Below the pieces are notes generated by a model that ran no database searches, had not been told where the DNA came from, and worked only from the letters and a program-made list of their open reading frames with translations. Shown one piece after another: positions 45,184-54,515 of a stretch of DNA of 64,000 nt (position 1 is the first letter of the stretch; the number at the start of each line of letters is the position of its first letter). The DNA is from Acidobacteriota bacterium. GTDB lineage: Bacteria; Acidobacteriota; Thermoanaerobaculia; UBA5066; Gp7-AA6. The DNA lies in NCBI GenBank assembly GCA_020199905.1, contig JAIVJS010000006.1, positions 1-64,000 of the forward strand, read 5' to 3'. The position numbers were made by a program, and so were the translations under genes.

Positions 45184-47049
45184 TCAGGCCACCTCAAACA
45201 CTTCCATCCACTTATCCAGAAGCAAGCACCGCACGAGAGCCTGCCCCGGCTCATCCCTTCGCCCCGCCGCCTGCCAGGTCTCCGCGGCGAGCTTCCGAAC
45301 CACGGTCCGGTCCACCAGATCCCAGAGCGGTCGATCGCTGGCCAGCCATTCGGTGAGCGCGGGCCGAAGCGGACCGCAGAGCCACTGGTCCTGCGGGATC
45401 CAGAAGCCGTACTTGCTTCGGCGGCGCACCACTTTCTGGGGGAGCGCCCGCTCGAGACCGAGCCGAAGGGGCCACTTGGTCCAGCCACGGTGATACAGAA
45501 TCTCAGGCGCGAACGAGAGGCAGAGCTCCACGAGCTCGTGATCCAGGAACGGATACCGGCCCTCGACGGAGAACGCCATCAGGTTCCGGTCGTCCCATTT
45601 CAGAAATCTCGGCAGGTACATCAACCGGATTTCATCCACTCGTCGTCCCTGCCCTACGCCGGCCAGTGCGCGCTGCAGCACCTGGCTCACGGCCGTCGTC
45701 CCTCCGGCCAGGGAGCCCATGCCGCGGCGCCGAGCGAGGTAGCGCCGGAGCATCACCGGAACCTGCCCGATCAGGTACGGGTTCCCGTCTGGCAGCAGTG
45801 CGCCCGCCAGGTGGGCCGCCAGGGTGAGCCCGCGGCCACGAAGGACGAGCTCCCGCAGGTAGAGGAAGTACGATTGCCAGTAGCCGGAGAGGATCTCGTC
45901 TCCTCCCTGTCCGCTCAGACTCACCGGGACGTTGGCCTCCCGCGTCGCCCGGGCGAGGCAGTAACCGGCATAGAGCGAGATCCCCCCGACCGGCTCGTCG
46001 TGGTGCCAGACGAAATCGTCGAAGTCGTCCAGAAAGCCCTGAGGGGAAGGCGTCACGAAGTGCGGCACCGCGCGAATGTCCTTCAGGACGGTATCGACGT
46101 AATCGCGCTCATCCGCGGGATCGCCCGCGCAGGTTGCCGTGAAGGTGTGGAGATCGCTGACACCTCCGGTCAGACCATGGGAGAGGACCGCGATCGAGCT
46201 CGAATCCAGCCCTCCGCTGAGCGCGCAACCCACTGGGACATCGCTGCGCATGTAGATGCGCACGCATTCCTCGAGCTTTGCCGCGAAGGCCTCACCCGCC
46301 TCGTCGATGTCCTCCACCGACGTCTCGATGCGCTCCGGCCACCAGTAGGGCTGAGGGGCCGAGAGCGTCCCGTCGGCAACCGAGAAGGTCAGATACGTGC
46401 CCGGCGGAACCGGAGCCACGCCGCAGAAGAAGCTGCCGGTGTGATCTTCGTACCCGGTCGCGAGGTACTCGTTGACGGCCTGCTCTGAGCGCCGCGCGCG
46501 AAAACCGGGGATCTCGACGAGCTGCTTGATCTCGGAAACAGCGGCCAGAAGATCGTCGTTTTCCCAGACGTAAAGCGGCTTGATCCCGAGTCTGTCCCGG
46601 GAGAGAACCGCGGTGCCGGTGCGCGCGTCCAGCAGCACCAGTCCCCACATGCCGCGCATGCGCTCGAAACACCGAGGCCCCCATTCGGCGAACGCGGCCA
46701 GCAACACTTCGGCGTCGCCCTGCGTGCGAAAGCAGTGACCCAGTCCCTGCAGCTCTGCCCGGAGCTCTACGTAGTTGTAGATCTCGCCGTTGTAGGTGAT
46801 CCAATACCGGTCCCGGTAAACCATCGGTTGCGCCGCGGCCGAGCTCAGGTCGATGATCGAGAGACGGCGATGAGCGAACGCGACTTCCCAGTCGCGTGAT
46901 TCCTCCGAGCGCAGGACCTTCTCGCCTTTGAGGCCCACGAAAGCCGCTCCGTCGGGCCCGCGGTGCGGCGCCGCGTTGCTCATGGCGTGCGCGAGCGACA
47001 GGGTGCGCTCCGATTCGCGCTTCTTGAACAGAGCAGCTATTCCGCACAT
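45184..47049 (-). CDS. asnB: Asparagine synthetase (glutamine-hydrolysing)
   Basis: 621 aa. Residue 2 is the catalytic Cys of the class II glutaminase domain (MCGIAALFKK), with SNAAPHRGPDGAAF, FAHRRLSIIDLS and ITYNGEIYNYVELR. The synthetase domain has the PP-loop CALSGGLDSSSIAVLS near residue 280, VSLSGQGGDEILSGYW and LRLGLERALPQKVVRRRSKYGFWIPQ. Converts Asp and Gln to Asn; homologues inside polysaccharide loci can amidate sugar acids or peptides. Flanked on both sides by tRNA-derived repeats, so it may have arrived with them (inference). Confidence 0.93.
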   Translation of the reverse strand: MCGIAALFKKRESERTLSLAHAMSNAAPHRGPDGAAFVGLKGEKVLRSEESRDWEVAFAHRRLSIIDLSSAAAQPMVYRDRYWITYNGEIYNYVELRAELQGLGHCFRTQGDAEVLLAAFAEWGPRCFERMRGMWGLVLLDARTGTAVLSRDRLGIKPLYVWENDDLLAAVSEIKQLVEIPGFRARRSEQAVNEYLATGYEDHTGSFFCGVAPVPPGTYLTFSVADGTLSAPQPYWWPERIETSVEDIDEAGEAFAAKLEECVRIYMRSDVPVGCALSGGLDSSSIAVLSHGLTGGVSDLHTFTATCAGDPADERDYVDTVLKDIRAVPHFVTPSPQGFLDDFDDFVWHHDEPVGGISLYAGYCLARATREANVPVSLSGQGGDEILSGYWQSYFLYLRELVLRGRGLTLAAHLAGALLPDGNPYLIGQVPVMLRRYLARRRGMGSLAGGTTAVSQVLQRALAGVGQGRRVDEIRLMYLPRFLKWDDRNLMAFSVEGRYPFLDHELVELCLSFAPEILYHRGWTKWPLRLGLERALPQKVVRRRSKYGFWIPQDQWLCGPLRPALTEWLASDRPLWDLVDRTVVRKLAAETWQAAGRRDEPGQALVRCLLLDKWMEVFEVA

Positions 47050-47289
47050 TCGGAGAGTGTCTCCCGGTCCGATTGGTCAATTAGGGTTCACCGCGCCTTC
47101 CGAAGGCCCGGCACCTGTCGCGCTGACACAGAAACCAAAGACGCAGCGTAAACCCGGTGGGCGCTCCAGGCGGCTCGGCTGAGCACAGAAGATTATCACG
47201 GGATGCCGGATGTTTTTTCCGCCGTTTTGGGTCCCGCTCTGACCTCAAAGCCCTTCAATCGAGAGCTTTACTCCCTGCGGGAGCAAGAG

Positions 47290-47640
47290 TCCCTGTTGTC
47301 CGTGTTCTGTCCGCGCGAAGGGTGCTACAGGAGGACGGACCAGGCAGGTTTCCGAGGCGCCGAGACTCCGCGTCGGCTTGGACTGGTTTGGTTCGGGCCG
47401 GCTGAAAAAGTCGGGGGAGCCCTGTCGGGGAGACTCTGAACAACCGACTCTCCAGGACGCGTCACTGGAGGCGGCGTCGGCCGCCGGCCGGCGCCGATCC
47501 TGCCCCGCGCCACCAGGTCCGATAAACGCCCGGACACCTTCGGGCGTGTTATTCCTGGAAAGTGAACCGTCACCTTTGCGGACACCCAGCCGCAGGTTCG
47601 AGCCGTTTAAACAGTCCGGTCGAAGCCCTACCGAACAGTG
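47290..47640. repeat. Diverged tRNA-fMet-derived repeat unit
   Basis: Within the gene-free 47050-47800 stretch. CGTGTTCTGTCCGCGCGAAGG at ~47300 matches ~44880. A GC-rich segment at 47467-47495 is followed by GATCCTGCCCCGCGCCACCA (47496-47515), a mutated tRNA end, then a terminator copy (~47525-47553) and a degenerate T-arm segment GCCGCAGGTTCGAGCC near 47590. The preceding 47050-47289 holds nothing recognised beyond the asnB upstream region. Confidence 0.7.
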
Positions 47641-47770
47641 TCGTTGTCACCCGAGTCGTCGGCACGCTCTCGCTGGCCAGCGGCGACGGCCCATGGCCGG
47701 CGCCCAAGCCTTTCCGGTGGCGATCGCGCCACCTCTGCGACTTCGGAAGCTGTGCGAGGCGGCCGCTTAG

Positions 47771-47793
47771 TGTATAATAAAGACCTGACCCCA
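47771..47793. repeat. Possible RAYT/REP-associated end sequence
   Basis: On the minus strand TGGGGTCAGGTCTTTATTAT followed by ACA. From memory, GGGGTCAGGTCTT followed by an AT-rich stretch is common at the borders of REP-associated tyrosine transposase (IS200-like) units in many bacteria. No transposase gene is present here, so this would be a solitary relic. It directly abuts the 3' end of the SnoaL-like gene. Confidence 0.4.
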
Positions 47794-47800
47794 CTGGTCC

Positions 47801-48241
47801 TCAGGCTCCCGCCACCGGATACCGAAGCAGGCCCGTGTGCATGATGAGCTTCCATTCTCCGGCCACTTTCGTGTAGACCTTGCACGCGCGTCCCTTCCAG
47901 TGAAAATCCGTGCCGTCGCGGCGGCGCCAGAGCGTGTCGACGTCCACTACGGCAAACGCGCCGTCCTTTTCCGGGGTCGCGGCGATCCGGACGATCTCCC
48001 TCCGGTTGTGGACGAGATCGTGGGTGTCGAAGAGATCTTGCCAGGCCCGTCGCCACCGCTCCCGGTCGAAGCGGCCCAGCACGAAGACCCAATCGGCGGG
48101 ATCGTGGGAGTCGGCGTCCGGCGGCCAGGGCCAGACGATGTCGGGATGGAAGATCGAGAGGAGGAGGTCGACGTCGCGCGCGTTCCACGCCTGCGTCTCC
48201 CGGTGGACGATCTCCTCGATCTCGCGCTGCGGGGACGTCAC
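47801..48241 (-). CDS. SnoaL/NTF2-like (DUF4440-type) protein
   Basis: 146 aa. IEEIVHRETQAWNARDVDLL and LSIFHPDIVW are the first helix and strand of a nuclear-transport-factor-2-like cone fold; FAVVDVDTLWRRRDGTDFHW and VYTKVAGEWKLIMHTGLLRY are its terminal strands, with the usual W-K-(L/I)-x-H ending. Such proteins can be small-molecule isomerases, cyclases or binding proteins, and no catalytic set is evident. Lies 40 bp downstream of the TonB receptor on the same strand. Confidence 0.85.
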   Translation of the reverse strand: MTSPQREIEEIVHRETQAWNARDVDLLLSIFHPDIVWPWPPDADSHDPADWVFVLGRFDRERWRRAWQDLFDTHDLVHNRREIVRIAATPEKDGAFAVVDVDTLWRRRDGTDFHWKGRACKVYTKVAGEWKLIMHTGLLRYPVAGA

Positions 48242-48281
48242 GATGACCGGGGCGGCGGGCGTCCGCCGCCCCGAAACTTCT

Positions 48282-51200
48282 CTAGAATTGAACCCGCGCG
48301 CCGACCTGGATCTGGCGGGGGTCTCCGACGCCCGCCTGGACCGTGCCGTCGAAGTTGAAGATGAGGTTCGTGACCTGCGGGCGGCGAAGGTTTTTACTGT
48401 TAAAGACGTTGAACACGTCGACCCCGGGCTCGATCGTCAGCCCCGCAATCTGAAAAGCCTTCGAGATGCGGAGATCGAGAGAGTTGTACTGATTGTCTTT
48501 CCGTCCGAGATTGCGCCGCGTCACCGTTCCATCCGAATTGATTCGGTCGCCGGGGCCGTTCGTCGCAACGCCCGCCGCGGTGACGTCGAGCGGCTGCGCA
48601 GATCGGTACGAGTAACGGAAGTTGACGTCCACGGCGCCGGGAGCGTTCCAGAGAAACCATGCGTTCAGGCGATGGCGCTGGTCGCGGTCCGAGTAGCCCC
48701 ACTCCCGGCTGAACTCCGCCGTCCGGTCCGACGGGTCCTCGTGGATCCGGGCATATCGGAAGGAAAAGGGGTCGCGCTCGTTGTCGTCGTCCGATTTGTC
48801 CTTCGAGTACGTGTAGTAGATCTGGAACCCGTAGCGGTTCTCGAAACGCTTGTTGAATCCGACCGTCCATCCCCAATACCGGCTCGAGGCGGTCGATTCG
48901 ACGGTGGTCAGTTGGCCAATGCCGTTGGTGCCGCCGGCGCCGAGCCCGGAGGCAAAAGGAGAGCCGAGCTCGAGGGCGTTTCGATCGACGAACCGCGTCA
49001 GGTGCACGGTCTTCGACTGGTTGTATTTGAGGATCGCGGCGATGCCGGGAACGATTTCGCGGTCGAATCCCACGCCCACCGACGTCGTTCGGGGGTTCTG
49101 GAAATCCTTGCTCGTGACGGTCACGTCGGGATGATCCGGAATGGAGTTCAATTGCGACGGCGGGACGACATTCGGATAGGCGGGAGGAAGCGGGCCGCCG
49201 AAGTTGCCGAAGAAGCTGGCACGGAAGATGGTCTGACCGATGCTCCCGTTCGTCGACCGGCTCCCGGCGAGAACGAGCCCCGGAATCCGCGCGTAGAAGA
49301 TGCCGGCGTTGGCACGCACGACGGTCTTGCCGTCCGCAAAGGGGTCCCACGAGATGCCGAGCCGCGGCTGCCACATCTTCTTGTCCGAGGGGATGGTGCC
49401 GTCCGACGGGAAGGTCTGCCCCTTCGAAGTCCGACCGATGAATCCCGAATAAAACACCTCGGAGGGCGGCGTGATCGGGTCCGGTTCGATCTGAGCCTCC
49501 CACCGCAGCCCCGCCGAGATCGTGAGGCTCGGGGTCGGTTGCCAGGTGTCCTGGATGAAGACGGCGGGTTCCGTCTGACGAATCGTCTGGGTGCCCGCCT
49601 CGGCCGCGGTCCGTCCGCCGACGCCGGCGAACTGAAGGTACAGCAGCACGGGTCCCGTAATCGTCGTCCCCGCCGGGCACGCGCCGTTTGGGGACGAGGT
49701 CCCGTTGGAGCATTCGACGTAGCTGGAATTGGCGACGTAGTTCAGGAATCCGGCCGTCGAGCCGAAGATGTAGCGGCCGTTGGCGAAGCCGACGAACGTC
49801 TGCGACGATTCGGTCCGGTTGTATTCGAAGCCCGCCTTCAGCGAGTGCTGGCCGAAGAGATAGGAGACGTTGTCGTTCAACTGGATGCGCGTGTCGTGGT
49901 AATCCACGGGGATGAAGAACGGCTCTCCGAAGCGATACGCGCGGGCGAAGTCGAAGGCCGTGTCGGGAAGTGGACGATTCTGACCGGTGATGTTCGGTCC
50001 GAGATACGCGCGTGGACGGTCCTCGCGCGCCCACTGGCCGCGAAACTCGTTGGCGAGGTTGCCGCTCAGCGTCGAGAGGAGGGACGCGGTCGCCGAGTTG
50101 GAGTGGTCGAGCTCATCCGCGTTCGCGGTTGCCCCCCAGGAGTCCACGTCGAAAGTGCCGTTTGCCTGGTCCGCCCAAGTGTAGTTGTAGCGAAACGTGG
50201 CGAGATTCGTGGACGAAAGCTGCCAGTCGAACTTCGCGAGAAACACGCGCGCGTCGTTGGTCCTCTCGACGGGAAGGTTCTCGTTCGGGCTGCCGAGGGC
50301 CGCGAGCGCGTTCAACACAGCGGGCTCGATGCGGTTCGGATTCGTCTGTTTCGTCGTTCGCCCCCGCTGGTAGTCGCCGGAGAGGAAGTAGAAAAGGCTG
50401 TCGCGCCAGATCGGTCCGCCAAGGGTTGCTCCCGCCTGGTACTGGTTGGAGTCGAATTCCGGCGAGCGGCTCCCATCGGGGTTCTCGGGGCGGGCGGAGA
50501 GGTTGTGGTCCTTGTAGAAGAGGTGCGCGCTGCCGTGCGCGTCGTTGGTGCCCGATTTGGTGATGACATTCACGAAGCCGGAGGACGAACGCCCGAATTC
50601 CGCATTCGCGCCCTCCGCCACCACGACGACTTCCTTGACGGCGTCGAGGTTGAACGTGAACGCCGGCCTCTGTCCGCCCCGCTGCTCTCCGAAGAAGGGG
50701 TTGTTGAAATCCGCTCCGTCGACCGAAATGTTGTTCTGGATTCCCTTCTGTCCGTTGATCGACAGCTCGTCCCCGTCGGGACCCTGCACCGTCGTGACAC
50801 CGGGAGTGAGCTTCGTGTAGTCGAGGAAGTTGTGGCCGTTGTTCGGGAGGTTCTGCACCGCGCGCTCGTCGATCCGGGTCGACGCCTCGGTCCTCGAGGT
50901 TTCGACGAGCGGGGCCTCCGCCGTCACGCGAACCTCCTGGGTCACGCTCGAGAGCTCCATCCGCATCGGCAGGTTGATCGTCTGGCCGACGTCGAGCGTC
51001 AACCCTTCGCGCACAAGTGTCCGGAATCCCTGCAGCGTGACCGTGACGCGGTAAGGGCCGAGGGGAAGCTGGCCGCCTCGGAACCGGCCGTCCCGGTCGC
51101 TCGTCAGCGCCTGCTCGAAATTCGTCGCGATGTTGCGGAGGGAGACGGCCGCCCCCGGCAGTCCACCGCCGTTCGCGTCGGAGACGACGCCCTGGATGAC

Positions 51201-51293
51201 GCCGGTCGTCGCCTGCGATTGCCCGAAGCCGGCGGCGGCCGCGAGCGAAAGGAGTATTCCGAGCACGGTCGACCGCGGCAAGGATCTGCGCAT
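48282..51293 (-). CDS. TonB-dependent receptor, carboxypeptidase-regulatory/Oar-like
   Basis: 1003 aa from the ATG at 51293, with a strong GGAGGAAG 3 nt upstream; an upstream in-frame start at 51350 lacks this. Signal peptide (STVLGILLSLAAAAGFGQ), regulatory beta-sandwich (IQGVVSDANGGGLPGAAVSL), linker VTQEVRVTAEAPLVET, plug with YTKLTPGVTTVQG and AEFGRSSSGFVNVITKSGTND, then a long barrel ending QIQVGARVQF. Same architecture as the receptor at 40766 but clearly diverged. Ligand unknown. Divergent from the DUF72 gene across a 241-bp gap that should hold its promoter. Confidence 0.93.
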   Translation of the reverse strand: MRRSLPRSTVLGILLSLAAAAGFGQSQATTGVIQGVVSDANGGGLPGAAVSLRNIATNFEQALTSDRDGRFRGGQLPLGPYRVTVTLQGFRTLVREGLTLDVGQTINLPMRMELSSVTQEVRVTAEAPLVETSRTEASTRIDERAVQNLPNNGHNFLDYTKLTPGVTTVQGPDGDELSINGQKGIQNNISVDGADFNNPFFGEQRGGQRPAFTFNLDAVKEVVVVAEGANAEFGRSSSGFVNVITKSGTNDAHGSAHLFYKDHNLSARPENPDGSRSPEFDSNQYQAGATLGGPIWRDSLFYFLSGDYQRGRTTKQTNPNRIEPAVLNALAALGSPNENLPVERTNDARVFLAKFDWQLSSTNLATFRYNYTWADQANGTFDVDSWGATANADELDHSNSATASLLSTLSGNLANEFRGQWAREDRPRAYLGPNITGQNRPLPDTAFDFARAYRFGEPFFIPVDYHDTRIQLNDNVSYLFGQHSLKAGFEYNRTESSQTFVGFANGRYIFGSTAGFLNYVANSSYVECSNGTSSPNGACPAGTTITGPVLLYLQFAGVGGRTAAEAGTQTIRQTEPAVFIQDTWQPTPSLTISAGLRWEAQIEPDPITPPSEVFYSGFIGRTSKGQTFPSDGTIPSDKKMWQPRLGISWDPFADGKTVVRANAGIFYARIPGLVLAGSRSTNGSIGQTIFRASFFGNFGGPLPPAYPNVVPPSQLNSIPDHPDVTVTSKDFQNPRTTSVGVGFDREIVPGIAAILKYNQSKTVHLTRFVDRNALELGSPFASGLGAGGTNGIGQLTTVESTASSRYWGWTVGFNKRFENRYGFQIYYTYSKDKSDDDNERDPFSFRYARIHEDPSDRTAEFSREWGYSDRDQRHRLNAWFLWNAPGAVDVNFRYSYRSAQPLDVTAAGVATNGPGDRINSDGTVTRRNLGRKDNQYNSLDLRISKAFQIAGLTIEPGVDVFNVFNSKNLRRPQVTNLIFNFDGTVQAGVGDPRQIQVGARVQF

Positions 51294-51534
51294 GACTTCC
51301 TCCTGCAAAAAGATGTCCGGAATCGTTTCAGCGGAAGGAGGGCGCGTCAAGCTCTTATACCGTCCGCCGGCCGCGCTGTTAATTTCTCGTGAAGATGAGG
51401 AGCGATCGCTTGCGGATCAGCGCCTCAGGAATCGGGCCAGCGAACGCAACCCCGGCCATCGTGGGGAGGCGTCCTGCGATGTTTCGCCGCGGAGCCAATT
51501 CGTCAGCGCCCTTTCGCGCTGGCATCCCGCTCTC

Positions 51535-52266
51535 ATGATCCGGGTCGGCCTCTGCGGGTTCACGATCTCGATGGAGGATTACCCGCTCTCTTTCCCCGTC
51601 GTCGAGGTTCAGCAGACCTTCTACCAGCCGCCCCGGGACGAGACGATCCGGAGGTGGGTTGAGGCGACTCCCTCCGGCTTCGAATTCACCCTCAAGGCGT
51701 GGCAGCTGGTCACCCATCCGGCCTCGAGCCCCACGTACCGGCGGATCAAACGGGTCCTCGATCCCGGAGAACGCGCCGGATGCGGCTTCTTCCAGGACAC
51801 CGCGATCGTGGCCGAGGGATATCGCCGTTCGGTCGAATGCGCGCGCGTTCTCGGGGCCACCGCGCTTCTCTTTCAGTGTCCTTCGAGCTTCCGGCCCGAT
51901 GCGCCCTCTATCGAAAGGCTGCGCTCGTTCTTCCGGAGGATCGAGCGCCCGGACGGCCTTCGCCTCCTCTGGGAGCCCCGAGGAGCCGCCTGGGTCCTGG
52001 CGCGCGAAAAAGCGCGGGCTCTCTGCGAGGAGCTCGACGTCGTGCACGTCATCGATCCGTTCGTCACCCCGCCCGCCCGACATCCCGTGTACTGGCGTCT
52101 TCACGGGATCGGGGGAGCCCGCTACTCCTATGGGGACGACGAGCTGCGGCGCCTGCGCGGGATGGTCTCGGCGGCGGAGATCACGCCTGGTCCGCACTCC
52201 TACGTGATGTTCAACAACCTTCCGCGGGCGGGTGACGCGCGGCGCTTCGCCGCTCTGCCGGTCTAG
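51535..52266 (+). CDS. DUF72 family protein
   Basis: 243 aa, ATG at 51535; a longer open frame upstream overlaps the divergent receptor. TIM-barrel-like DUF72 features: MIRVGLCGFTISMEDYPLSF, VVEVQQTFYQPPRDETIRRW, FEFTLKAWQLVTHPASS, LLFQCPSSFRPD, YWRLHGIGGARYSYGDDELR and SYVMFNNLP. Function is unestablished; some reports link DUF72 proteins to nucleic-acid metabolism. The upstream 51294-51534 region holds no other gene. Confidence 0.87.
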   Translation: MIRVGLCGFTISMEDYPLSFPVVEVQQTFYQPPRDETIRRWVEATPSGFEFTLKAWQLVTHPASSPTYRRIKRVLDPGERAGCGFFQDTAIVAEGYRRSVECARVLGATALLFQCPSSFRPDAPSIERLRSFFRRIERPDGLRLLWEPRGAAWVLAREKARALCEELDVVHVIDPFVTPPARHPVYWRLHGIGGARYSYGDDELRRLRGMVSAAEITPGPHSYVMFNNLPRAGDARRFAALPV

Positions 52267-52336
52267 ATTCCGCAGTCGGATTCTCGGCCCCGACGCCGGG
52301 CTTTTCGCGTCCGTCCTTTTCTTCCGCCCGCTTCCC

Positions 52337-52702
52337 ATGTATTTTGCTCGGGTGATTCTTCGCCTCGCGGCGTTTCTCCTCGGAACTCTTCTGATGGCCG
52401 TACCGCTTCCAGCGGCGCAGGGAAAAGCGCGCGTCTTCACGGGCACGATCACGGATACGGAGTGCGGCCCAAGCCACCGTCGGATGCTGGCGCGCGGCGG
52501 CATGGGAACGAGTGCCGCCTCCTGCACCCGCGCGTGCATCCGGCGCGGCGCGACGTACGGCGTTCTCGCCGGCACCCCCAAACGGTTCTATCAACTGGAT
52601 GACCAGGAGAAGCCGGCCGCGTTCGCCGGAAAACGGGTCAGAATCCTCGGCCGACGGCAAGGCGATACGATCCTTGTCGAAACCATGGAGGGCATCCGCT
52701 GA
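52337..52702 (+). CDS. Small secreted protein (DUF5818-like)
   Basis: 121 aa. A signal peptide (ILRLAAFLLGTLLMAVPLPA) precedes a small beta-rich domain: FTGTITDTECGPSHRRML, CTRACIRRGATYGVL, FYQLDDQEKPAAFAGKRVRI and ILVETMEGIR. The GTITDxxC...C...C pattern with a hydrophobic OB-like core resembles the acidobacterial DUF5818 proteins (from memory). Three Cys in the mature part could form a disulfide or bind metal. Function unknown. Confidence 0.75.
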   Translation: MYFARVILRLAAFLLGTLLMAVPLPAAQGKARVFTGTITDTECGPSHRRMLARGGMGTSAASCTRACIRRGATYGVLAGTPKRFYQLDDQEKPAAFAGKRVRILGRRQGDTILVETMEGIR

Positions 52703-52829
52703 GCGAAAGCGGTCGCGCCGGGGGCGAATGGTCCGGCACGAAGATCGCAAGAATCCCCAACCTGTCGGACTAACCCATCTGGCCGGGCCGAACCGAGAGG
52801 CGGCCCGCCGGTTTCCCGGAATCCTTTCC

Positions 52830-53096
52830 ATGAGTCTCAACCAAAAGGGGAGCGGGGGCACATCGGACGGCACCAAGCTCTTCTGGTGGCCCTGCCCGAC
52901 CTGCCGGCTCTGGCATCAGACCCGCGTCGCCACCGAGCTCCTCCAGGGAGACCGGATCGAAGTCCGGTGTCCGGTCAACGGGCGGCTCGTCGAACGGCCG
53001 ATCACGCACCGCCGGCCGGCCGGCGAGCCGTGGGTCCCTCCCCACCGCACGGGTCTGATCGCGCGGATCTTCCGGCGGTTTCGCAGCGTCCGATAG
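52830..53096 (+). CDS. Hypothetical protein with a CPxC motif
   Basis: 88 aa from the ATG at 52830. MSLNQKGSGGTSDGTKLFWW begins a short hydrophilic protein with WPCPTCRLWHQTRVATELL and VRCPVNGRLVERPITHRR. CPTC plus a later Cys suggests a small zinc- or metal-binding knuckle, incomplete by normal standards. The C-terminus is strongly basic (RIFRRFRSVR). Not recognised; possibly nucleic-acid binding (inference). Confidence 0.5.
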   Translation: MSLNQKGSGGTSDGTKLFWWPCPTCRLWHQTRVATELLQGDRIEVRCPVNGRLVERPITHRRPAGEPWVPPHRTGLIARIFRRFRSVR

Positions 53097-53211
53097 GGAT
53101 TCCCCCGATCCCAAGCGGGCGCCGGAGTCGCACCGAAAACACCCCACACAGGGCCGCCTCGCGCGCATAAGATCCGCGAGAAGAACCCAACTTCAACGAC
53201 AGGAGGGACGA

Positions 53212-53826
53212 ATGGCCAAACGGTTCGCAGGAATTCTGCTCGCGGGTCTGGCGGTGGCCGCCTTGGCGACGGCGCAGGACAAGCCCAAAGCCAGGGCCGG
53301 GGCCAAACCGGTGCCGGACGAAAAAGCGATGATGGACGCCATGATGAAGGCATCGACGCCCGGGGAAAATCACAAAAAGATGGAAGCCTTCGTGGGGACT
53401 TTCGACGCGAAGGTCAAGATGTGGGAAAAGCCGGGCGGGCCGCCGCAGGAATCGACCGGTACCTCCGACGGGAAGTCCGTAATCGGTGGGCGATACGTCC
53501 AGGAGACGTTTGAGGGGACCATGATGGGGCAGCCCTTCACCGGGATGGGCATGACGGGCTACGACAACGTCCAGAAGAAGTACGTGTCGAGCTGGGCCGA
53601 CTCGATGGGGACCGGGATCATGATGAGCACCGGAAAACCGGATGCGTCGGGTAAAGGCATGGAGATGACGGGCACCGCCCCGGACCCGATGACCGGGAAG
53701 ATGATGACGCTCAAGCAGAAGATGATGATCACGGACAACGATCACCACAAGTTCGAAATGTGGGGGCCCGCGCCGGATGGCAAGCCCTACAAGATGCTGG
53801 AGATCGAGTACACCCGCCGGAAGTAG
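53212..53826 (+). CDS. Secreted DUF1579 family protein
   Basis: 204 aa, preceded by AGGAGGG 4 nt before the ATG. Signal peptide KRFAGILLAGLAVAALATAQ, then a Met-rich lipocalin-like DUF1579 domain: HKKMEAFVGTFDAKVKMWEK, ESTGTSDGKSVIGGRYVQET, GMTGYDNVQKKYVSSWADSM and HHKFEMWGPAPDGKPYKML. The many Met residues (around 25 in 204) are notable and might be oxidation sinks or metal ligands. Unknown function. Confidence 0.88.
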   Translation: MAKRFAGILLAGLAVAALATAQDKPKARAGAKPVPDEKAMMDAMMKASTPGENHKKMEAFVGTFDAKVKMWEKPGGPPQESTGTSDGKSVIGGRYVQETFEGTMMGQPFTGMGMTGYDNVQKKYVSSWADSMGTGIMMSTGKPDASGKGMEMTGTAPDPMTGKMMTLKQKMMITDNDHHKFEMWGPAPDGKPYKMLEIEYTRRK

Positions 53827-54135
53827 ATGCGTTCGGCCGGCCCTCTCCTCCGGGCGGGGAGAGGGCCTTCTCCTCCCCGCTCAGTTTGATGTCTTCCCCG
53901 GCGTCGATGCGCGTCACCAGGCCCTGGACGTATTTCTTCTGCTCGTCCGACCTCGTTGAGTGGGCCCCGGGGATGGGGCATTCCCCCGAGATGCGGTCCC
54001 CGGGCGGCCGGGTTTGAGCCAAAGCGTCCCGTTGTCTGTCGAACTTTTCGGTGACGCGGACCCGGAACGGCTCTCGAATTGCAGGAGAAACCCGGACAAA
54101 GGGAGGTTCCTACGTCTGCAAAACCGACTCCCTCG
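53827..54135. other. Gene-poor gap
   Basis: 309 bp between the DUF1579 gene and the response regulator. A short minus-strand frame (start 54022) encodes SDEQKKYVQGLVTRIDAGED, which looks coding-like over ~30 residues but ends inside the DUF1579 gene and has no ribosome-binding site. A GC-rich imperfect hairpin (GGCCCTCTCCTCC near 53838 with GGGGAGAGGGCC at 53857) follows the DUF1579 stop and could be its terminator, although no T-run follows. Confidence 0.4.
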
Positions 54136-54510
54136 ATGCCAACGCGACGGGTTCTGGTCGTGGACGACGACGCCGAAACCAGGAACGGAATCCGCGATCT
54201 CCTTGTAGAGCAAGGGTTTTCGGTCGAGTGCGCGACGGACGGGGCAGAGGCTCTCGCCCTTCTTCGCGGGCGCCCGGGAGTGTCGCTGATTTTTCTCGAC
54301 TTGACCATGCCGGGCATGAACGGGTGGGAGTTCCGGCGGGCGCAGCTGTCCGACCCCGACCTCGCCTCGATCCCTCTGGTCCTCACGACGGGACACCCCG
54401 AGTACGGGGACTCCATGGTGGCGCTCCGGCCCGACGGCCATCTGCAGAAGCCGATCAAGCCGGGCGAGCTCTTCGGTCTCCTGGATCGCTTTTCAGGGAA
54501 AATCGGGTGA
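54136..54510 (+). CDS. Single-domain response regulator
   Basis: 124 aa, a lone receiver domain. VLVVDDDAETRNGIRDLL supplies the acidic pair, LIFLDLTMPGMNGWEF the phosphoacceptor Asp, VLTTGHPE the conserved Thr, and HLQKPIKP the Lys. No output domain, so it would act through protein contacts like CheY-type regulators. A start 57 nt upstream is possible (TTG at 54079); the ATG at 54136 places the receiver directly at the N-terminus. No histidine kinase is adjacent. Confidence 0.9.
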   Translation: MPTRRVLVVDDDAETRNGIRDLLVEQGFSVECATDGAEALALLRGRPGVSLIFLDLTMPGMNGWEFRRAQLSDPDLASIPLVLTTGHPEYGDSMVALRPDGHLQKPIKPGELFGLLDRFSGKIG

Positions 54511-54515
54511 ATCCG

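Noticed and set aside
47910..51392. 1160-codon plus-strand open frame
   Set aside because: Fully antisense to the TonB receptor and SnoaL-like gene, which have clear signal peptide, plug and barrel features; the plus frame has none.
53729..54022. 97-codon minus-strand gene
   Set aside because: A short stretch (SDEQKKYVQGLVTRID) looks coding-like, but the frame overlaps the DUF1579 gene, lacks a ribosome-binding site and matches nothing I know.
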